Source of the DNA: Pseudomonas donghuensis
GTDB taxonomy: Bacteria; Pseudomonadota; Gammaproteobacteria; Pseudomonadales; Pseudomonadaceae
Direction of reading: 5' to 3'
Assembly: GCF_000259195.1 (NCBI RefSeq)
Contig: NZ_JH650760.1
Location: 63,965-122,756, forward strand
DNA: 58,792 nt
Shown: piece after piece, positions 1 through 8,915 of the stretch
How positions within the stretch are numbered: position 1 is the stretch's first letter
Layout: each line of letters begins with the position of its first letter
Notes under the pieces: model-generated
The model's input: only the letters and a program-made list of their open reading frames with translations
Database searches by the model: none
What the model was told of the DNA's origin: nothing
Program-made: the position numbers and the translations under genes

Positions 1-1
1 C

Positions 2-505
2 GGGCAAAAGCAGTTGATCCGCCTGACCCGCACCGGCAACTCGCCGGTCGGCCAGGAGCAGGCCTACCGCATCATCATCGATGAAATTCCCCCGGCCTTG
101 CCGGCGGTGGCCAGCGCCGACAAGGCCCAGGCCGCGATCCGCTTTCAGATGCGTTACTCGGTGCCGCTGTTTGTCTATGGCGAGGGACTGTGGGGCAAGC
201 CGGACGCCAGCGGCCCGCGCGGCGACAGCGGGGTGGGCAAGCCGGCGCTGAGCTGGCGCCAGGTGTCGGTGCAGGGCAAGCCCTATGTGGAAATCCGCAA
301 CAGCGGGCCGGTGCACGCACGCCTGACCGATGTGGTGCTGCAGCAGGGCGGCCAGAGCCGGCCGCTGGTCGAGGGCCTGCTCGGCTATGTGCTGCCCGGC
401 GCGGTCATGCGCTGGCCGGCGCCGCAGACGATGAGCGCCGCCTCGGTGCTCAAGGGCCGGGTCAATGGCCAGGAGCCGGCGCAAACCTTGAGTCAGGGCC
501 AATGA
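2..505 (+). CDS. Pilus periplasmic chaperone, C-terminal part (5' end outside window)
   Basis: The frame is open from the window edge to a stop at 503-505, so about 167 C-terminal residues are seen. The start is missing. The pattern around GNSPVGQEQAYRIIIDEIPP followed by RYSVPLFVYG is the end of the first Ig-like domain of fimbrial chaperones. A second beta-rich domain follows. Such proteins bind pilin subunits in the periplasm by donor-strand complementation and hand them to the usher. The usher and a spore-coat-U adhesin follow on the same strand, so this is the chaperone of a Csu-type (archaic) pilus operon whose pilin genes must lie before the window. Confidence 0.8.
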   Translation, partial: GQKQLIRLTRTGNSPVGQEQAYRIIIDEIPPALPAVASADKAQAAIRFQMRYSVPLFVYGEGLWGKPDASGPRGDSGVGKPALSWRQVSVQGKPYVEIRNSGPVHARLTDVVLQQGGQSRPLVEGLLGYVLPGAVMRWPAPQTMSAASVLKGRVNGQEPAQTLSQGQ

Positions 506-560
506 GCCACTGCTAGCAGCAAGGGGCCAGGGAGGACCCGGTAATGGTCGGATACGGTGT

Positions 561-2894
561 GTGAGGCTCTTTTCGGCGCTGCAGGCCTGTGGCCTGACCG
601 TGCTGGTTTGTGGCTCGCTGCTGGCCGGCGACCTGCCGCCGCCCCCGGCCAGCCTCGAAGCGGTTGCCGATGCGCCGTTGTTCCTGGAACTGCTGGTCAA
701 CCAGATGAGCAGCCCTGAGCTGGTAGCGGTGCAGCAGCGCGCCGGGCGCCTGTACATGGCCACGGCCGATTTGCACGCGGCCGGTATCGAACTGCCTGGA
801 GAGTACGGCGCCGAAGTGGCCCTGGACAGCATCCCCGGGCTGCATACCGACTACGACAGCCAGGGCCAGCGCCTGCTCTTGCAGGTGCCGGCCAACTGGC
901 TGCCGACCCAGCGCATCGGCAGCAGCCAATTGTACCCGGCCAGCGAAGCGCGCAGCAGCTTCGGTGCATTGCTCAACTATGACCTGTACCTCAACGACAC
1001 CGACGACGGTGGTCGCTATCTCGCGGCCTGGAACGAGCTGCGCCTGTTCGACAGCTGGGGCACGCTGTCGACCACCGGCCAGTGGCGCCAGTCCCTGGGT
1101 GGCAACGATTACGCCGCCAGCCAGGAAGGTTTTCGCCGCTACGACACCACTTGGCGCTATACCGACGAAGCGCGCCTGCTGACCCTGGAGCTCGGCGACG
1201 TGATCAGTGGCGCCTTGCCCTGGACCGGCTCGGTGCGCCTGGGCGGCCTGCAACTGTCGCGTGATTTTGCCGTACGCCCGGACCTGGTCACCTACCCGTT
1301 GCCGGCCTTTGCCGGTGAAGCGGCGGTGCCGTCCTCGGTGGACCTGTTCATCAACGGCTACAAGAGCTCCAGCGCCGAGCTGCAACCGGGCCCTTACACC
1401 CTGACCAATGTGCCGTTCATCAATGGCGCCGGTGAGGCCGTGGTGGTGACCACCGATGCCCTGGGCCGCCAGGTATCGACCACCTTGCCGTTCTATGTCA
1501 CCAGCAGCTTGTTGCAGAAGGGCCTGGCGGATTTCTCGGTCGCTGCCGGTAGCCTGCGCCGGGATTACGCGATTCGCGACTTTGCCTACGGCCCGGGGGT
1601 TGCCGCCGCCAGCCTGCGCTATGGCCTGAGCGACAGCTTCACCCTCGAAAGCCACGCCGAGGCGGCCGAGTCCCTGGCCCTCGGCGGGCTGGGCGGCAAC
1701 TGGCAGGTGGGCAACTGGGGCGTGGTCAACACGGCCCTGAGCCAAAGCCGTTTCGACAGCCGCAGCGGCGAGCAGCTGAGCTTCGGCTACCAGTACAACA
1801 GCCAGCGCCTGGGCTTTAACTACCAGCGCCTGCAACGGCGGGGCGACTACGCCGACCTGTCGCTGGTCGACAGCCCCTACACGCGCCTGAGCCAGCGCAG
1901 CGAGCAGGTGACCTTGAGCCTTAACCTGGAGCGGTACGGTAGCCTCGGTGCCGGCTACTTTGATGTACGTGCCGGCGACAACTCGCGGACCCGCTTGCTC
2001 AACCTCAGCTGGAGCAAGCCACTGTGGGGCAATAGCAGCCTGTACCTGTCGGCCAACCGTGAAATCGGTGACAGCCAGTGGGCGCTGCAGGCGCAACTGG
2101 TGGTCCCGTTCGACCTGCGTGGCACCCTGAGCTTCAGCGTCGAGCGCAACAAGGACGGCGAGCGCCAGCAACGGGTCAACTACAGCCGCGCGGTGCCCAG
2201 CGAAGGCGGGGTCGGTTTCAACCTCGGTTACGCCGATGGCGACCGCGAAGCCTATCGCCAGGCCGACGTCACCTGGCGTCTGCAGTCCGTGCAACTGCAG
2301 GCCGGCGCCTATGGCAGCAGCGCCAGCATGACCCGCTGGGCCGATGCCAGCGGGTCGCTGGTGTGGATGGACGCCGGGGTGTTCGCCGCCAACCGCATCG
2401 ACGATGCCTTTGTGGTGGTCAGTACCGAAGGCTTTGCCGACGTACCGGTGCGTTACGAGAACCAGCTGGTCGGTCGCACCGACCGCAACGGCCACCTGCT
2501 GGTGCCCTGGAGCAGCGCCTACTACCGGGCCAAGTACGAGATCGACCCCATGGAGCTGCCGGCCAATGTCCAGACCCCTGAGGTCGAGCAGCGCGTGGCC
2601 GTGCGTCGTGGCAGCGGCTACCTGCTGGAGTTCCCCCTGCAACGGGTGGTGGCGGCGAGCATCGTCCTGGTCGATGGCCACCACCAGGAACTGCCCTTGG
2701 GCAGCCAGGTGCGCCACGAGCAGAGCGGGGCGCTGGCGGTGGTCGGTTGGGACGGGCTGGTGTATCTGGAGGGGCTGGCTGCGGACAACAGCCTGCAGGT
2801 GCAGATTGCCAATGGCGGCAGTTGCCGGGTGCAGTTCACGCTGGCGCCCGAGCAGGACCAGGTGCCGCTGATCGGCCCGCTGGTGTGCCAATGA
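561..2894 (+). CDS. Outer-membrane fimbrial usher (Csu-type)
   Basis: 777 residues, the expected size for an archaic-type usher. A hydrophobic signal sequence (about residues 3-22) is followed by an N-terminal chaperone-binding region. A long beta-barrel section has the plug-region stretch VDLFINGYKSSSAELQPGPY typical of PapC-family ushers. The C-terminal domain is at about 690-777. The protein forms the outer-membrane pore through which subunits are assembled. GTG at 561 is the only usable in-frame start I see. A strong GGGAGG at 530-535 sits nearer an out-of-frame ATG at 544 that stops after six codons, so initiation may be unusual. The stop overlaps the adhesin start (ATGA), indicating coupling. 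Confidence 0.88.
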   Translation: MRLFSALQACGLTVLVCGSLLAGDLPPPPASLEAVADAPLFLELLVNQMSSPELVAVQQRAGRLYMATADLHAAGIELPGEYGAEVALDSIPGLHTDYDSQGQRLLLQVPANWLPTQRIGSSQLYPASEARSSFGALLNYDLYLNDTDDGGRYLAAWNELRLFDSWGTLSTTGQWRQSLGGNDYAASQEGFRRYDTTWRYTDEARLLTLELGDVISGALPWTGSVRLGGLQLSRDFAVRPDLVTYPLPAFAGEAAVPSSVDLFINGYKSSSAELQPGPYTLTNVPFINGAGEAVVVTTDALGRQVSTTLPFYVTSSLLQKGLADFSVAAGSLRRDYAIRDFAYGPGVAAASLRYGLSDSFTLESHAEAAESLALGGLGGNWQVGNWGVVNTALSQSRFDSRSGEQLSFGYQYNSQRLGFNYQRLQRRGDYADLSLVDSPYTRLSQRSEQVTLSLNLERYGSLGAGYFDVRAGDNSRTRLLNLSWSKPLWGNSSLYLSANREIGDSQWALQAQLVVPFDLRGTLSFSVERNKDGERQQRVNYSRAVPSEGGVGFNLGYADGDREAYRQADVTWRLQSVQLQAGAYGSSASMTRWADASGSLVWMDAGVFAANRIDDAFVVVSTEGFADVPVRYENQLVGRTDRNGHLLVPWSSAYYRAKYEIDPMELPANVQTPEVEQRVAVRRGSGYLLEFPLQRVVAASIVLVDGHHQELPLGSQVRHEQSGALAVVGWDGLVYLEGLAADNSLQVQIANGGSCRVQFTLAPEQDQVPLIGPLVCQ

Positions 2895-3856
2895 AGCGCC
2901 TGCTCGCGCTGCTGGCGTTATTGCTCAGCCAGCAGGTGCAGGCGCTGTGCTCGGTGGTCGATACCGCGCCGGCAAGCTTTGGCAGCGTCAGCTCGACCCT
3001 GGTGCGCACCACCGTACAGTCGGCTTCGACCCTCAATGCCGGGCTGCAATGCACAGGTTCCCTGGCGAGCCTGCTGGCCAGCGACGATCATTTCTATGCC
3101 ACCTTCACCCCGCCCGCAGGCAGTACCGGCTTGCTCGGGCCCTCCGGCGATGTGATCACCTATACCCTGTACGCCAACAACACCAGCAACTTCCCGATCG
3201 CCCGCAGCCTGCCCTACGATTTTGCCCGCAACGGCATCATCGATGCCCTCGGCCTGCTCAACGGCACCACACCCAAGGCGGTGCCGATCTACCTCAAGAG
3301 CCTGACCGGCAGCAACGTCGCCGCCGGTTTCTATCAGGAAACCTTCTCGGTGTACTGGGACATCAGTTACTGCTGGGGCCTGGGCGTGGGCAGTATCTGC
3401 CTGGGCCGGCAGAACCTCACCGGCACCACCAGCCTGACCGTGAGCCTGACCGTGACCAATGACTGCCAGATCACCAGCCCCAATATCAGCTTCGGCAGTG
3501 CGCCGGTGGTCGGCGGCTTCAGCACGGTCAACAGCAACGTCAACGTCTCCTGCACCAAGGGCAGCAACTACAGCGTGGGCCTGGACGACGGCCAGAACGT
3601 TTCCGCCGGGCGGCGGCGGATGAAATCGGCGGCCAACAATTACCTCGCCTATGACATCTTCAAGAGCGCCGGCAGCGTGCGCTGGGGCAGCGTTACCACT
3701 GCCCGTCGGGCCAGCACCGATGCCGACATCAATCCCGGCGCGGGCACCGGTACCGGCAGCCAGGTGTTCAACTACAACGCCAAGGTCTACACCGACCAGA
3801 GCACCCCCCCAGCCGGTACCTACCTGGACAACGTGATACTCGACGTGCAGTTTTGA
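2891..3856 (+). CDS. Spore coat U domain pilus tip adhesin (CsuE-like)
   Basis: 321 residues with a signal peptide (MKRLLALLALLLSQQVQA) and two spore-coat-protein-U (SCPU) modules, roughly residues 20-185 and 190-321. Each module has paired cysteines and many Ser/Thr/Asn/Gly residues. Two-module SCPU proteins encoded last in Csu operons are tip adhesins that bind surfaces. The ATG overlaps the usher stop, so it is translated with the usher. The upstream 48 codons of the longer open frame overlap the usher and are not used. The 3' end overlaps the convergent MFS gene by 37 bp. Confidence 0.82.
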   Translation: MKRLLALLALLLSQQVQALCSVVDTAPASFGSVSSTLVRTTVQSASTLNAGLQCTGSLASLLASDDHFYATFTPPAGSTGLLGPSGDVITYTLYANNTSNFPIARSLPYDFARNGIIDALGLLNGTTPKAVPIYLKSLTGSNVAAGFYQETFSVYWDISYCWGLGVGSICLGRQNLTGTTSLTVSLTVTNDCQITSPNISFGSAPVVGGFSTVNSNVNVSCTKGSNYSVGLDDGQNVSAGRRRMKSAANNYLAYDIFKSAGSVRWGSVTTARRASTDADINPGAGTGTGSQVFNYNAKVYTDQSTPPAGTYLDNVILDVQF

Positions 3857-5028
3857 GCCCGCGCCCCTTCAGTCAGCCACCAGTAACCCAGGGCCAGGGC
3901 GTTGAGCAGGGCGCCGTAGGCACACACCCACAGCCAGCCGCCCCAGGCGTAGACCAGGGTCGAGGTCAGCGCGCCGAAGGCACTGCCCACTGAATAGAAC
4001 AGCATGTAGGCGGCAGTCAGGCGGCTGTGGGTGGCTTCGGGCAAGCGGTAGATCAGGCTCTGGCTGGCGACGTGCACGGCCTGCAGGCCCAGGTCGAACA
4101 GCACCACGCCGAGCAGCAGCGCCCACAATGAGTAGCCGGTCAGGGCGATGGCCGCCCAGGACGCCAGCATCAACAGCAACGAGCCGCCACTGACCCACTG
4201 GCCCAGGCCGCGATCCACCAGCGCCCCGGCCCGTGCCGCAGCCAGCGCGCCCGCCGCTCCTGCCAGGCCGAACAGGCCGACTTCGCCGGTCGACAACGAC
4301 AGCGGCGGGGCGCTCAGGGGTAGCACCAGCGGCGTCCACAGCACCATCGCCGAGGCGAAGCTGAGCAGGGCCAGCACCGAGCGTCGGCGCAGCAGCGGTT
4401 CATCGCGCAACAGCAGCGCCAGTGAGCGCATCAGTTCGCGGTAACTGCCCGCAGCCTGCGCCGGTTCCTGGCGCGGCAGCACGCGCCAGAGCAGGGCGGC
4501 AATCAACAGCGTCAGGGCCGCCGACAGCCAGTAGATCGAGCGCCAGCCGGCCAGGTCGGCCATGGCCCCGGACAAGGTGCGGGCGAGGAGGATGCCGATC
4601 ACGATACCGCTGGTGATCACCCCCACCACCTGGCCGCGTTCGCTGGCCGCCGACAGCGTGGCGGCATAGGCCACCAACACTTGCGTGACCACTGCCAGCA
4701 AGCCGCTCAAGCCCATGCCGAGCAGCAGCCAGGGGGTACTCGGTGCCCAGGCAATCAGCAGCAAGGCCAGGGCCGACAGCAGTGACTGGCCGACAATCAG
4801 CCGCCGCCGGTTGAGACGATCGCCCAGCGGCACCAGCAGCAACAGGCCCAGGCCATAGCCGACCTGGGTCAGGGTCACCACCAGGCCGACCAGGCCCGGG
4901 TCGATGGCAAATTCCCGGGCCATGGCTTCCAGCAAGGGTTGCGCGTAATAGACATTGCCCACCGCCAAAGCGCAGGCCACGGAAAACAGCAAGACAACGG
5001 CGGACGACAATCGATGTGCGGGCTGCAT
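3820..5028 (-). CDS. MFS transporter (drug or metabolite exporter)
   Basis: About 402 residues with some 12 hydrophobic segments. It has the major-facilitator loop 2-3 motif as GDRLNRRRLIVG and the N-terminal signature VGNVYYAQPLLEAM seen in DHA1-type exporters near HxlR regulators. I place the start at 5028 (MQPAHRL) because AAGGA lies nine bases upstream; the longer frame adds eight residues without a ribosome site. It is divergent from the HxlR-type regulator at 5121, and the shared gap carries an inverted repeat, so it is probably induced through that regulator. The substrate cannot be told from sequence. Confidence 0.85.
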   Translation of the reverse strand: MQPAHRLSSAVVLLFSVACALAVGNVYYAQPLLEAMAREFAIDPGLVGLVVTLTQVGYGLGLLLLVPLGDRLNRRRLIVGQSLLSALALLLIAWAPSTPWLLLGMGLSGLLAVVTQVLVAYAATLSAASERGQVVGVITSGIVIGILLARTLSGAMADLAGWRSIYWLSAALTLLIAALLWRVLPRQEPAQAAGSYRELMRSLALLLRDEPLLRRRSVLALLSFASAMVLWTPLVLPLSAPPLSLSTGEVGLFGLAGAAGALAAARAGALVDRGLGQWVSGGSLLLMLASWAAIALTGYSLWALLLGVVLFDLGLQAVHVASQSLIYRLPEATHSRLTAAYMLFYSVGSAFGALTSTLVYAWGGWLWVCAYGALLNALALGYWWLTEGARAQNCTSSITLSR

Positions 5029-5056
5029 GGGGTTCAATCCTTCTGGTTGCATAATG

Positions 5057-5086
5057 AAACCAGTTGTACGCTAGATAAACTGGTTT
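5057..5086. promoter_or_regulatory. Inverted repeat in the MFS/HxlR divergent promoter
   Basis: AAACCAGTT (5057-5065) and AACTGGTTT (5078-5086) form a perfect 9-bp inverted repeat with a 12-bp spacer. It lies between the two divergent starts at 5028 and 5121. HxlR proteins are dimeric winged-helix regulators that usually bind such sites next to their own gene, so this is the likely operator for both genes. Confidence 0.6.
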
Positions 5087-5120
5087 TATATTGCAACCAC
5101 TTTCATTGGCGAGATTTCCC

Positions 5121-5570
5121 ATGGTCCAACGCACCCGCCTGCAAGACGCCGAATGCCCGGTGGCCCGTTCCCTCGACGCCATTGGTGACTGGTGGTCGCT
5201 GCTGATCGTGCGTGATGCCTTCGATGGCTTGAAGCGCTTCAGTGAGTTCCAGCGCAACCTCGGCCTGGCCAAGAACATCCTCAGCACCCGTCTGCGCCAG
5301 TTGGTCGAGCACCAGATCTTCGAACTGGTGCCGGTGTCCGAGGGCAGTGCCTATCAGGAATACGTGCTCACCGAAAAGGGCCTGGGCCTGTTCCCCTTGA
5401 TCGTCGGCTTGCGCCAGTGGGGCGAGGCGTTCTACTTCGCTGCGGGTGAAGCCCATTCGCAACTGGTCGACCGGCAACACGGCCAACCGGTCAAGGCCCT
5501 GGAACTGCGTGCGGCCGACGGCCGCCTGCTCGGCCCGCACGACTGTGTACGGCTGCCGGCCAGGGGCTGA
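5121..5570 (+). CDS. HxlR family transcriptional regulator
   Basis: 149 residues. The HxlR winged-helix domain spans about residues 10-105: CPVARSLDAIGDWWSLLIVRDAFDGLKRFSEFQ has the family's Cys near the N terminus, the GDWWSLLIVRDA helix and the wing (SEGSAYQEYVLTEKG). The start is ATG 5121 (MVQRTRL), which matches family N termini; the frame extends ten codons upstream without support. It is divergent from an MFS exporter and is probably its redox- or ligand-sensitive regulator. HxlR proteins often use the conserved N-terminal Cys to sense electrophiles or oxidants; that is family knowledge, not shown here. Confidence 0.88.
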   Translation: MVQRTRLQDAECPVARSLDAIGDWWSLLIVRDAFDGLKRFSEFQRNLGLAKNILSTRLRQLVEHQIFELVPVSEGSAYQEYVLTEKGLGLFPLIVGLRQWGEAFYFAAGEAHSQLVDRQHGQPVKALELRAADGRLLGPHDCVRLPARG

Positions 5571-5675
5571 ACCTGGCAGCCAGCTACAACCGTCACGGCA
5601 GCCATGGGCAAGACGGCCATTGCCTCAACGCGCAGAGTAGGACCACTGTCATCCTTCTGCTCGAGGTCTTTTGCC

Positions 5676-7178
5676 ATGTCGCTCAACGACACGCTCAGTG
5701 CGCACCTGAATCGCGGCACGGTCGGCTTTCCCACCGCCCTTGCCAGTACCATCGGCCTGATCATGGCAAGCCCGGTGATCCTCACTGCGACCATGGGCTT
5801 CGGCATTGGCGGCAGTGCCTTCGCCGTGGCCATGCTGATTGCCGTGGTGATGATGCTGGCGCAGGCGACCACCTTTGCCGAGGCGGCGTCGATCCTGCCG
5901 ACCACCGGTGCGGTCTACGACTACATCAACTGCGGCATGGGGCGCTTTTTCGCCATCACCGGCACGCTGTCGGCCTACCTGATCGTCCACGTCTTTGCCG
6001 GCACCGCCGAGACCATGCTGGCCGGGGTCATGGCCCTGGTGAACTTCGAGCACCTCAACACCCTGGCTGAATCGGCCGGTGGTTCGTGGCTGTTGGGTGT
6101 GGGGTTCGTGATCATCTTCGCCATCCTCAATGCTTTCGGCGTCAGTGCGTTCGGCAAGGCCGAGATCATCCTCACCTTCGGCATGTGGACCACCTTGATG
6201 GTCTTTGGCGTGCTCGGCCTGGTGGCCGCGCCAGCCGTGGAGCTGGAGGGCTGGTTCGGGGTGTCGCTGGTGGGCACCGACCTGGTGACCATCCTCTCGC
6301 TGGTGGGCATGGCGATGTTCATGTTCGTCGGCTGCGAGTTCGTCACGCCGCTGGCCCCGGACCTGCGCCAGTCGGCGCGGAGCATGCCGCGAGCCATGGC
6401 CCTGGGCCTGCTCGGGGTGGCGGCGTGCATGTTCATCTACGGCGCGGCGATGAAGCGCCAGGTCGAGAACCTGTTGCTCGATGCCGCCAGCGGCGTGCAC
6501 CTGCTGGATACGCCCATGGCCATCCCGCGGTTTGCCGAACAGGTGATGGGCGATATCGGCCCGCTGTGGCTGGGTATCGGCTTTCTGTTCGCCGGTGCTG
6601 CGACCATCAACACGCTGATGGCCGGGGTACCGCGGATTCTCTACGGCATGGCCGTCGATGGCGCCTTGCCCAAGGTCTTCACCTACCTGCACCCGCGCTT
6701 TAAAACGCCGCTGCTGTGCATCCTCGTCGCCGCCTTGATTCCATGCCTGCATGCCCTGTGGCTGGGTGGCAACACCGACCGCATCATGCACCTGGTGCTG
6801 GCGGCGGTGTGTGCCTGGAGTACCGCGTATTTGCTGGTGACCCTGTCGGTGGTGATCCTGCGCATCCGCCGCCCGGACCTGCCACGGGCCTACCGCTCAC
6901 CGCTGTTCCCGCTGCCGCAGATCCTGTCGAGCGTGGGGATTGTCCTGGGCATGTGGTTCATCACCCCGCCAGGCATGGACCCGGCCGACATCTACGTGCC
7001 CTTCGGCCTGATGCTGGCCGGTACGGCGGTGTACGCGCTGTTCTGGACGCTGGTGGTACAGAAGGTCAATCCGTTCAAGCCGGCCTCGGTGGAAGAGGTG
7101 CTGGCGCGGGAATTCGCTCATCAACCGGGGACTGCACATGGCCATTACCCTGCGTCATCTGTGGCAAAGGCTGTCTGA
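5676..7178 (+). CDS. APC superfamily amino acid/amine permease
   Basis: 500 residues with about 12 predicted membrane helices. It starts at ATG 5676 (MSLNDTLSAHLNRG). The N-terminal segment (about 18-60) with glycine-rich helix TM1, GLIMASPVILTATMGFGIGG, and the ILPTTGAVYDYI stretch are typical of amino acid-polyamine-organocation permeases. It probably imports an amino acid or aromatic amine. The next gene (DUF3156) overlaps its end by 41 bp, and a FeaR-type regulator of aromatic amine use follows. This context suggests a tyramine- or phenylethylamine-like substrate; that is inference. Confidence 0.85.
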   Translation: MSLNDTLSAHLNRGTVGFPTALASTIGLIMASPVILTATMGFGIGGSAFAVAMLIAVVMMLAQATTFAEAASILPTTGAVYDYINCGMGRFFAITGTLSAYLIVHVFAGTAETMLAGVMALVNFEHLNTLAESAGGSWLLGVGFVIIFAILNAFGVSAFGKAEIILTFGMWTTLMVFGVLGLVAAPAVELEGWFGVSLVGTDLVTILSLVGMAMFMFVGCEFVTPLAPDLRQSARSMPRAMALGLLGVAACMFIYGAAMKRQVENLLLDAASGVHLLDTPMAIPRFAEQVMGDIGPLWLGIGFLFAGAATINTLMAGVPRILYGMAVDGALPKVFTYLHPRFKTPLLCILVAALIPCLHALWLGGNTDRIMHLVLAAVCAWSTAYLLVTLSVVILRIRRPDLPRAYRSPLFPLPQILSSVGIVLGMWFITPPGMDPADIYVPFGLMLAGTAVYALFWTLVVQKVNPFKPASVEEVLAREFAHQPGTAHGHYPASSVAKAV

Positions 7179-7722
7179 ACGGGCGCCGGCCGGCTATCGG
7201 CCGGGGCTGACCCTTGAGCGGGTGCGGCGCAACCTGGGTCTGGAGCGCTTTGAGGTCGTCGCCCCCGGCCTGGGCCGCTTCGACTGGGCCGGGCAGGCGG
7301 TGCAGGTGCGCGAGCGCTGTGAAGCGCAATTGCTCATGCACCTGGTGCTGACCGAGTTCAGCCTGACCCTGCCTGCCACCGGCCAGGGCAATGCCCGCCT
7401 GGTGCTGCACCACCGTGGGTCACTGCGGCGCACCGGGCTGCAGGTTCGCCTGCGCAAGGGCGAGCTGGCATTGCAGGCTGAACTGCAACGCCGCCTGCAG
7501 GCAGATAGCGCATTGCTGCAAGCGTTGATGCCGCTGGACTTCAAGCGCCTGTTGCTGCAACGGTGCGACGGCCAGTGGACCCTGAGCCTCGAACACATCG
7601 GTGCCAGCGAGGTGGTCAACCGCCTGCCGGCCTTTCGTCGCTACATTCGCCTGAGCCCCGAGCAACGCCAGCACCTGCTGGCCGCGCTGCAAGGCTTGCC
7701 GGCGCTAGTGGCCGGGCTCTGA
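7138..7722 (+). CDS. DUF3156 family protein
   Basis: 194 residues, soluble, no signal peptide. I recognise it as the DUF3156 family by its N-terminal LRHLWQRLSERAPAGYRPGLTLERVRRNL pattern and its place behind an APC permease; no biochemical function is known to me. The body is rich in Leu, Arg and Gln, with no catalytic motif I can see. It starts inside the permease gene (41-bp overlap), so the two are surely co-translated and likely act in the same uptake or catabolic route. Confidence 0.7.
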   Translation: MAITLRHLWQRLSERAPAGYRPGLTLERVRRNLGLERFEVVAPGLGRFDWAGQAVQVRERCEAQLLMHLVLTEFSLTLPATGQGNARLVLHHRGSLRRTGLQVRLRKGELALQAELQRRLQADSALLQALMPLDFKRLLLQRCDGQWTLSLEHIGASEVVNRLPAFRRYIRLSPEQRQHLLAALQGLPALVAGL

Positions 7723-7785
7723 CCCGGCCACCTGGCATCAAACCTGCTTTCACCCTGGCTGCTTGACGCAAGTTGCGCGCACATA

Positions 7786-7799
7786 GATAACATGTTAAC
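7786..7799. promoter_or_regulatory. Palindrome upstream of the FeaR-type gene
   Basis: GATAACATGTTAAC, an imperfect palindrome centred on ACATGT, lies 41 bp before the FeaR-like start. It partly resembles the two HpaR-type sites further along (GTTAANGTNTTAAC), matching the outer TAA and TTAAC bases. It could be an autoregulatory site or a link to HpaR control. Confidence 0.35.
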
Positions 7800-7839
7800 T
7801 ATTGCCCAACAAAAACAAGATGCCACTGTGGAGGTACCC

Positions 7840-8784
7840 ATGAGTATCCATCACGCCAGCAGCCCTGCGCTGGAACGCTGGAACGCAACGATGCAGAACA
7901 TCTGCGGGGTGTACGAGACGGAACTGGCGTTCAACCCCTCGCTGTTCATCGGCGAGATTTCCACCTGGTCGCGCGGCGGCCTGGCCCTGGCCAACCTGCG
8001 CACCAATGCCGGGCTGATCCGCCGCAAGGGCCTGAACAGCGACCGCGACAACGACCAGCACTGCTTTCTGGTCAGCCAGCGCACCGGCTTTTCGCAGATC
8101 ACCCAGAACGGCCTCAGCATCCAGCTGGCACCGGGCGAAATGCTTCTGATGGACGCTGCCGGCGCTTGCGAAATCATGCCCTTCGGCCTGATCGAACACG
8201 CCTCGCTGTCACTGTCGCGGGCCGAGGTGTGCAAGCAACTGGGCAGCGACAGCCGCACCTTCGGCAAGATCTCCCAGACCCGTGCCTGCGGGCGCATGCT
8301 GCACCTGTTGATGGACCAGCTGTGCAAGGAGCAAAGCGCCGGCGAAGACGAGCAGGGCGAGGGCCAGGCGCTGCACAGTGCCTTCCTGTCGTTGCTCGGT
8401 TCGGCACTTGAGGGCAGCGACGATCCGGCGGCCCTGCCGGCCTCGTTGCAGGGCGCCAACTTGCGCAGCTATGTGCAAAAAATCATCGATGACTCCCTGG
8501 GTCAGGCCAACCTGACCCCGGTCAACCTCGCCAACCGCCTGAACATTTCCGTGCGCCACCTTTACCGCCTGTTCGAAGAGCAGGGCGACAGCGTCTGCCG
8601 TTACATCCAGCGCGCGCGCCTCAAGCGTAGCGCCGCCGACCTGGCCAACCCGGTGCTCAAGCGCGAGTCGATCACCACCATCGCCTACAAATGGGGCTTC
8701 ACCGACTCGGCGCACTTCAGCCGTTCGTTCAAGAAGCAGTTCGAGCAGTCGCCCAAGGACTACCGCGCCAGCAGCCTGGCCTGA
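7840..8784 (+). CDS. feaR: AraC family regulator, FeaR-like
   Basis: 314 residues. The N-terminal AraC_binding_2-type sensing domain (about 20-190) is followed by a C-terminal double helix-turn-helix domain (about 210-312), with LTPVNLANRLNISVRHLYRLFEE and TIAYKWGFTDSAHFSRSFKKQF. This architecture is that of FeaR, the activator of aromatic amine oxidation genes. The start is ATG 7840 with GGAGG six bases before it. The longer frame from 7792 is not needed. It follows the permease/DUF3156 pair and probably regulates that pair or aromatic-amine enzymes elsewhere. No amine dehydrogenase or aldehyde dehydrogenase of the Fea type is next to it. Confidence 0.72.
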   Translation: MSIHHASSPALERWNATMQNICGVYETELAFNPSLFIGEISTWSRGGLALANLRTNAGLIRRKGLNSDRDNDQHCFLVSQRTGFSQITQNGLSIQLAPGEMLLMDAAGACEIMPFGLIEHASLSLSRAEVCKQLGSDSRTFGKISQTRACGRMLHLLMDQLCKEQSAGEDEQGEGQALHSAFLSLLGSALEGSDDPAALPASLQGANLRSYVQKIIDDSLGQANLTPVNLANRLNISVRHLYRLFEEQGDSVCRYIQRARLKRSAADLANPVLKRESITTIAYKWGFTDSAHFSRSFKKQFEQSPKDYRASSLA

Positions 8785-8847
8785 TCGTTGTTTCAACTGT
8801 GCTGACTTGACCGCAGGATGCGGTCTGTATAGGCTCGCTCGGGCTGG

Positions 8848-8865
8848 CTACCTACCGATAGGTAG
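8848..8865. promoter_or_regulatory. Palindromic operator before the Bcr/CflA-tetR operon
   Basis: CTACCTA-CCGA-TAGGTAG is a perfect 7-bp inverted repeat with a 4-bp centre, about 50 bp upstream of the exporter start at 8916. Its size and place fit an operator of the TetR protein encoded second in the operon. Confidence 0.6.
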
Positions 8866-8915
8866 GTTTAATGGTAAATGCCAGCCAGTTGCCGTTTTTA
8901 TCTGGAATCGAGCCT

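Noticed and set aside
513..2891. 792-codon open frame antisense to the usher
   Set aside because: Low-complexity Gln/Ala/Val/Gly composition typical of antisense frames in high-GC genes; the plus-strand usher has clear family motifs.
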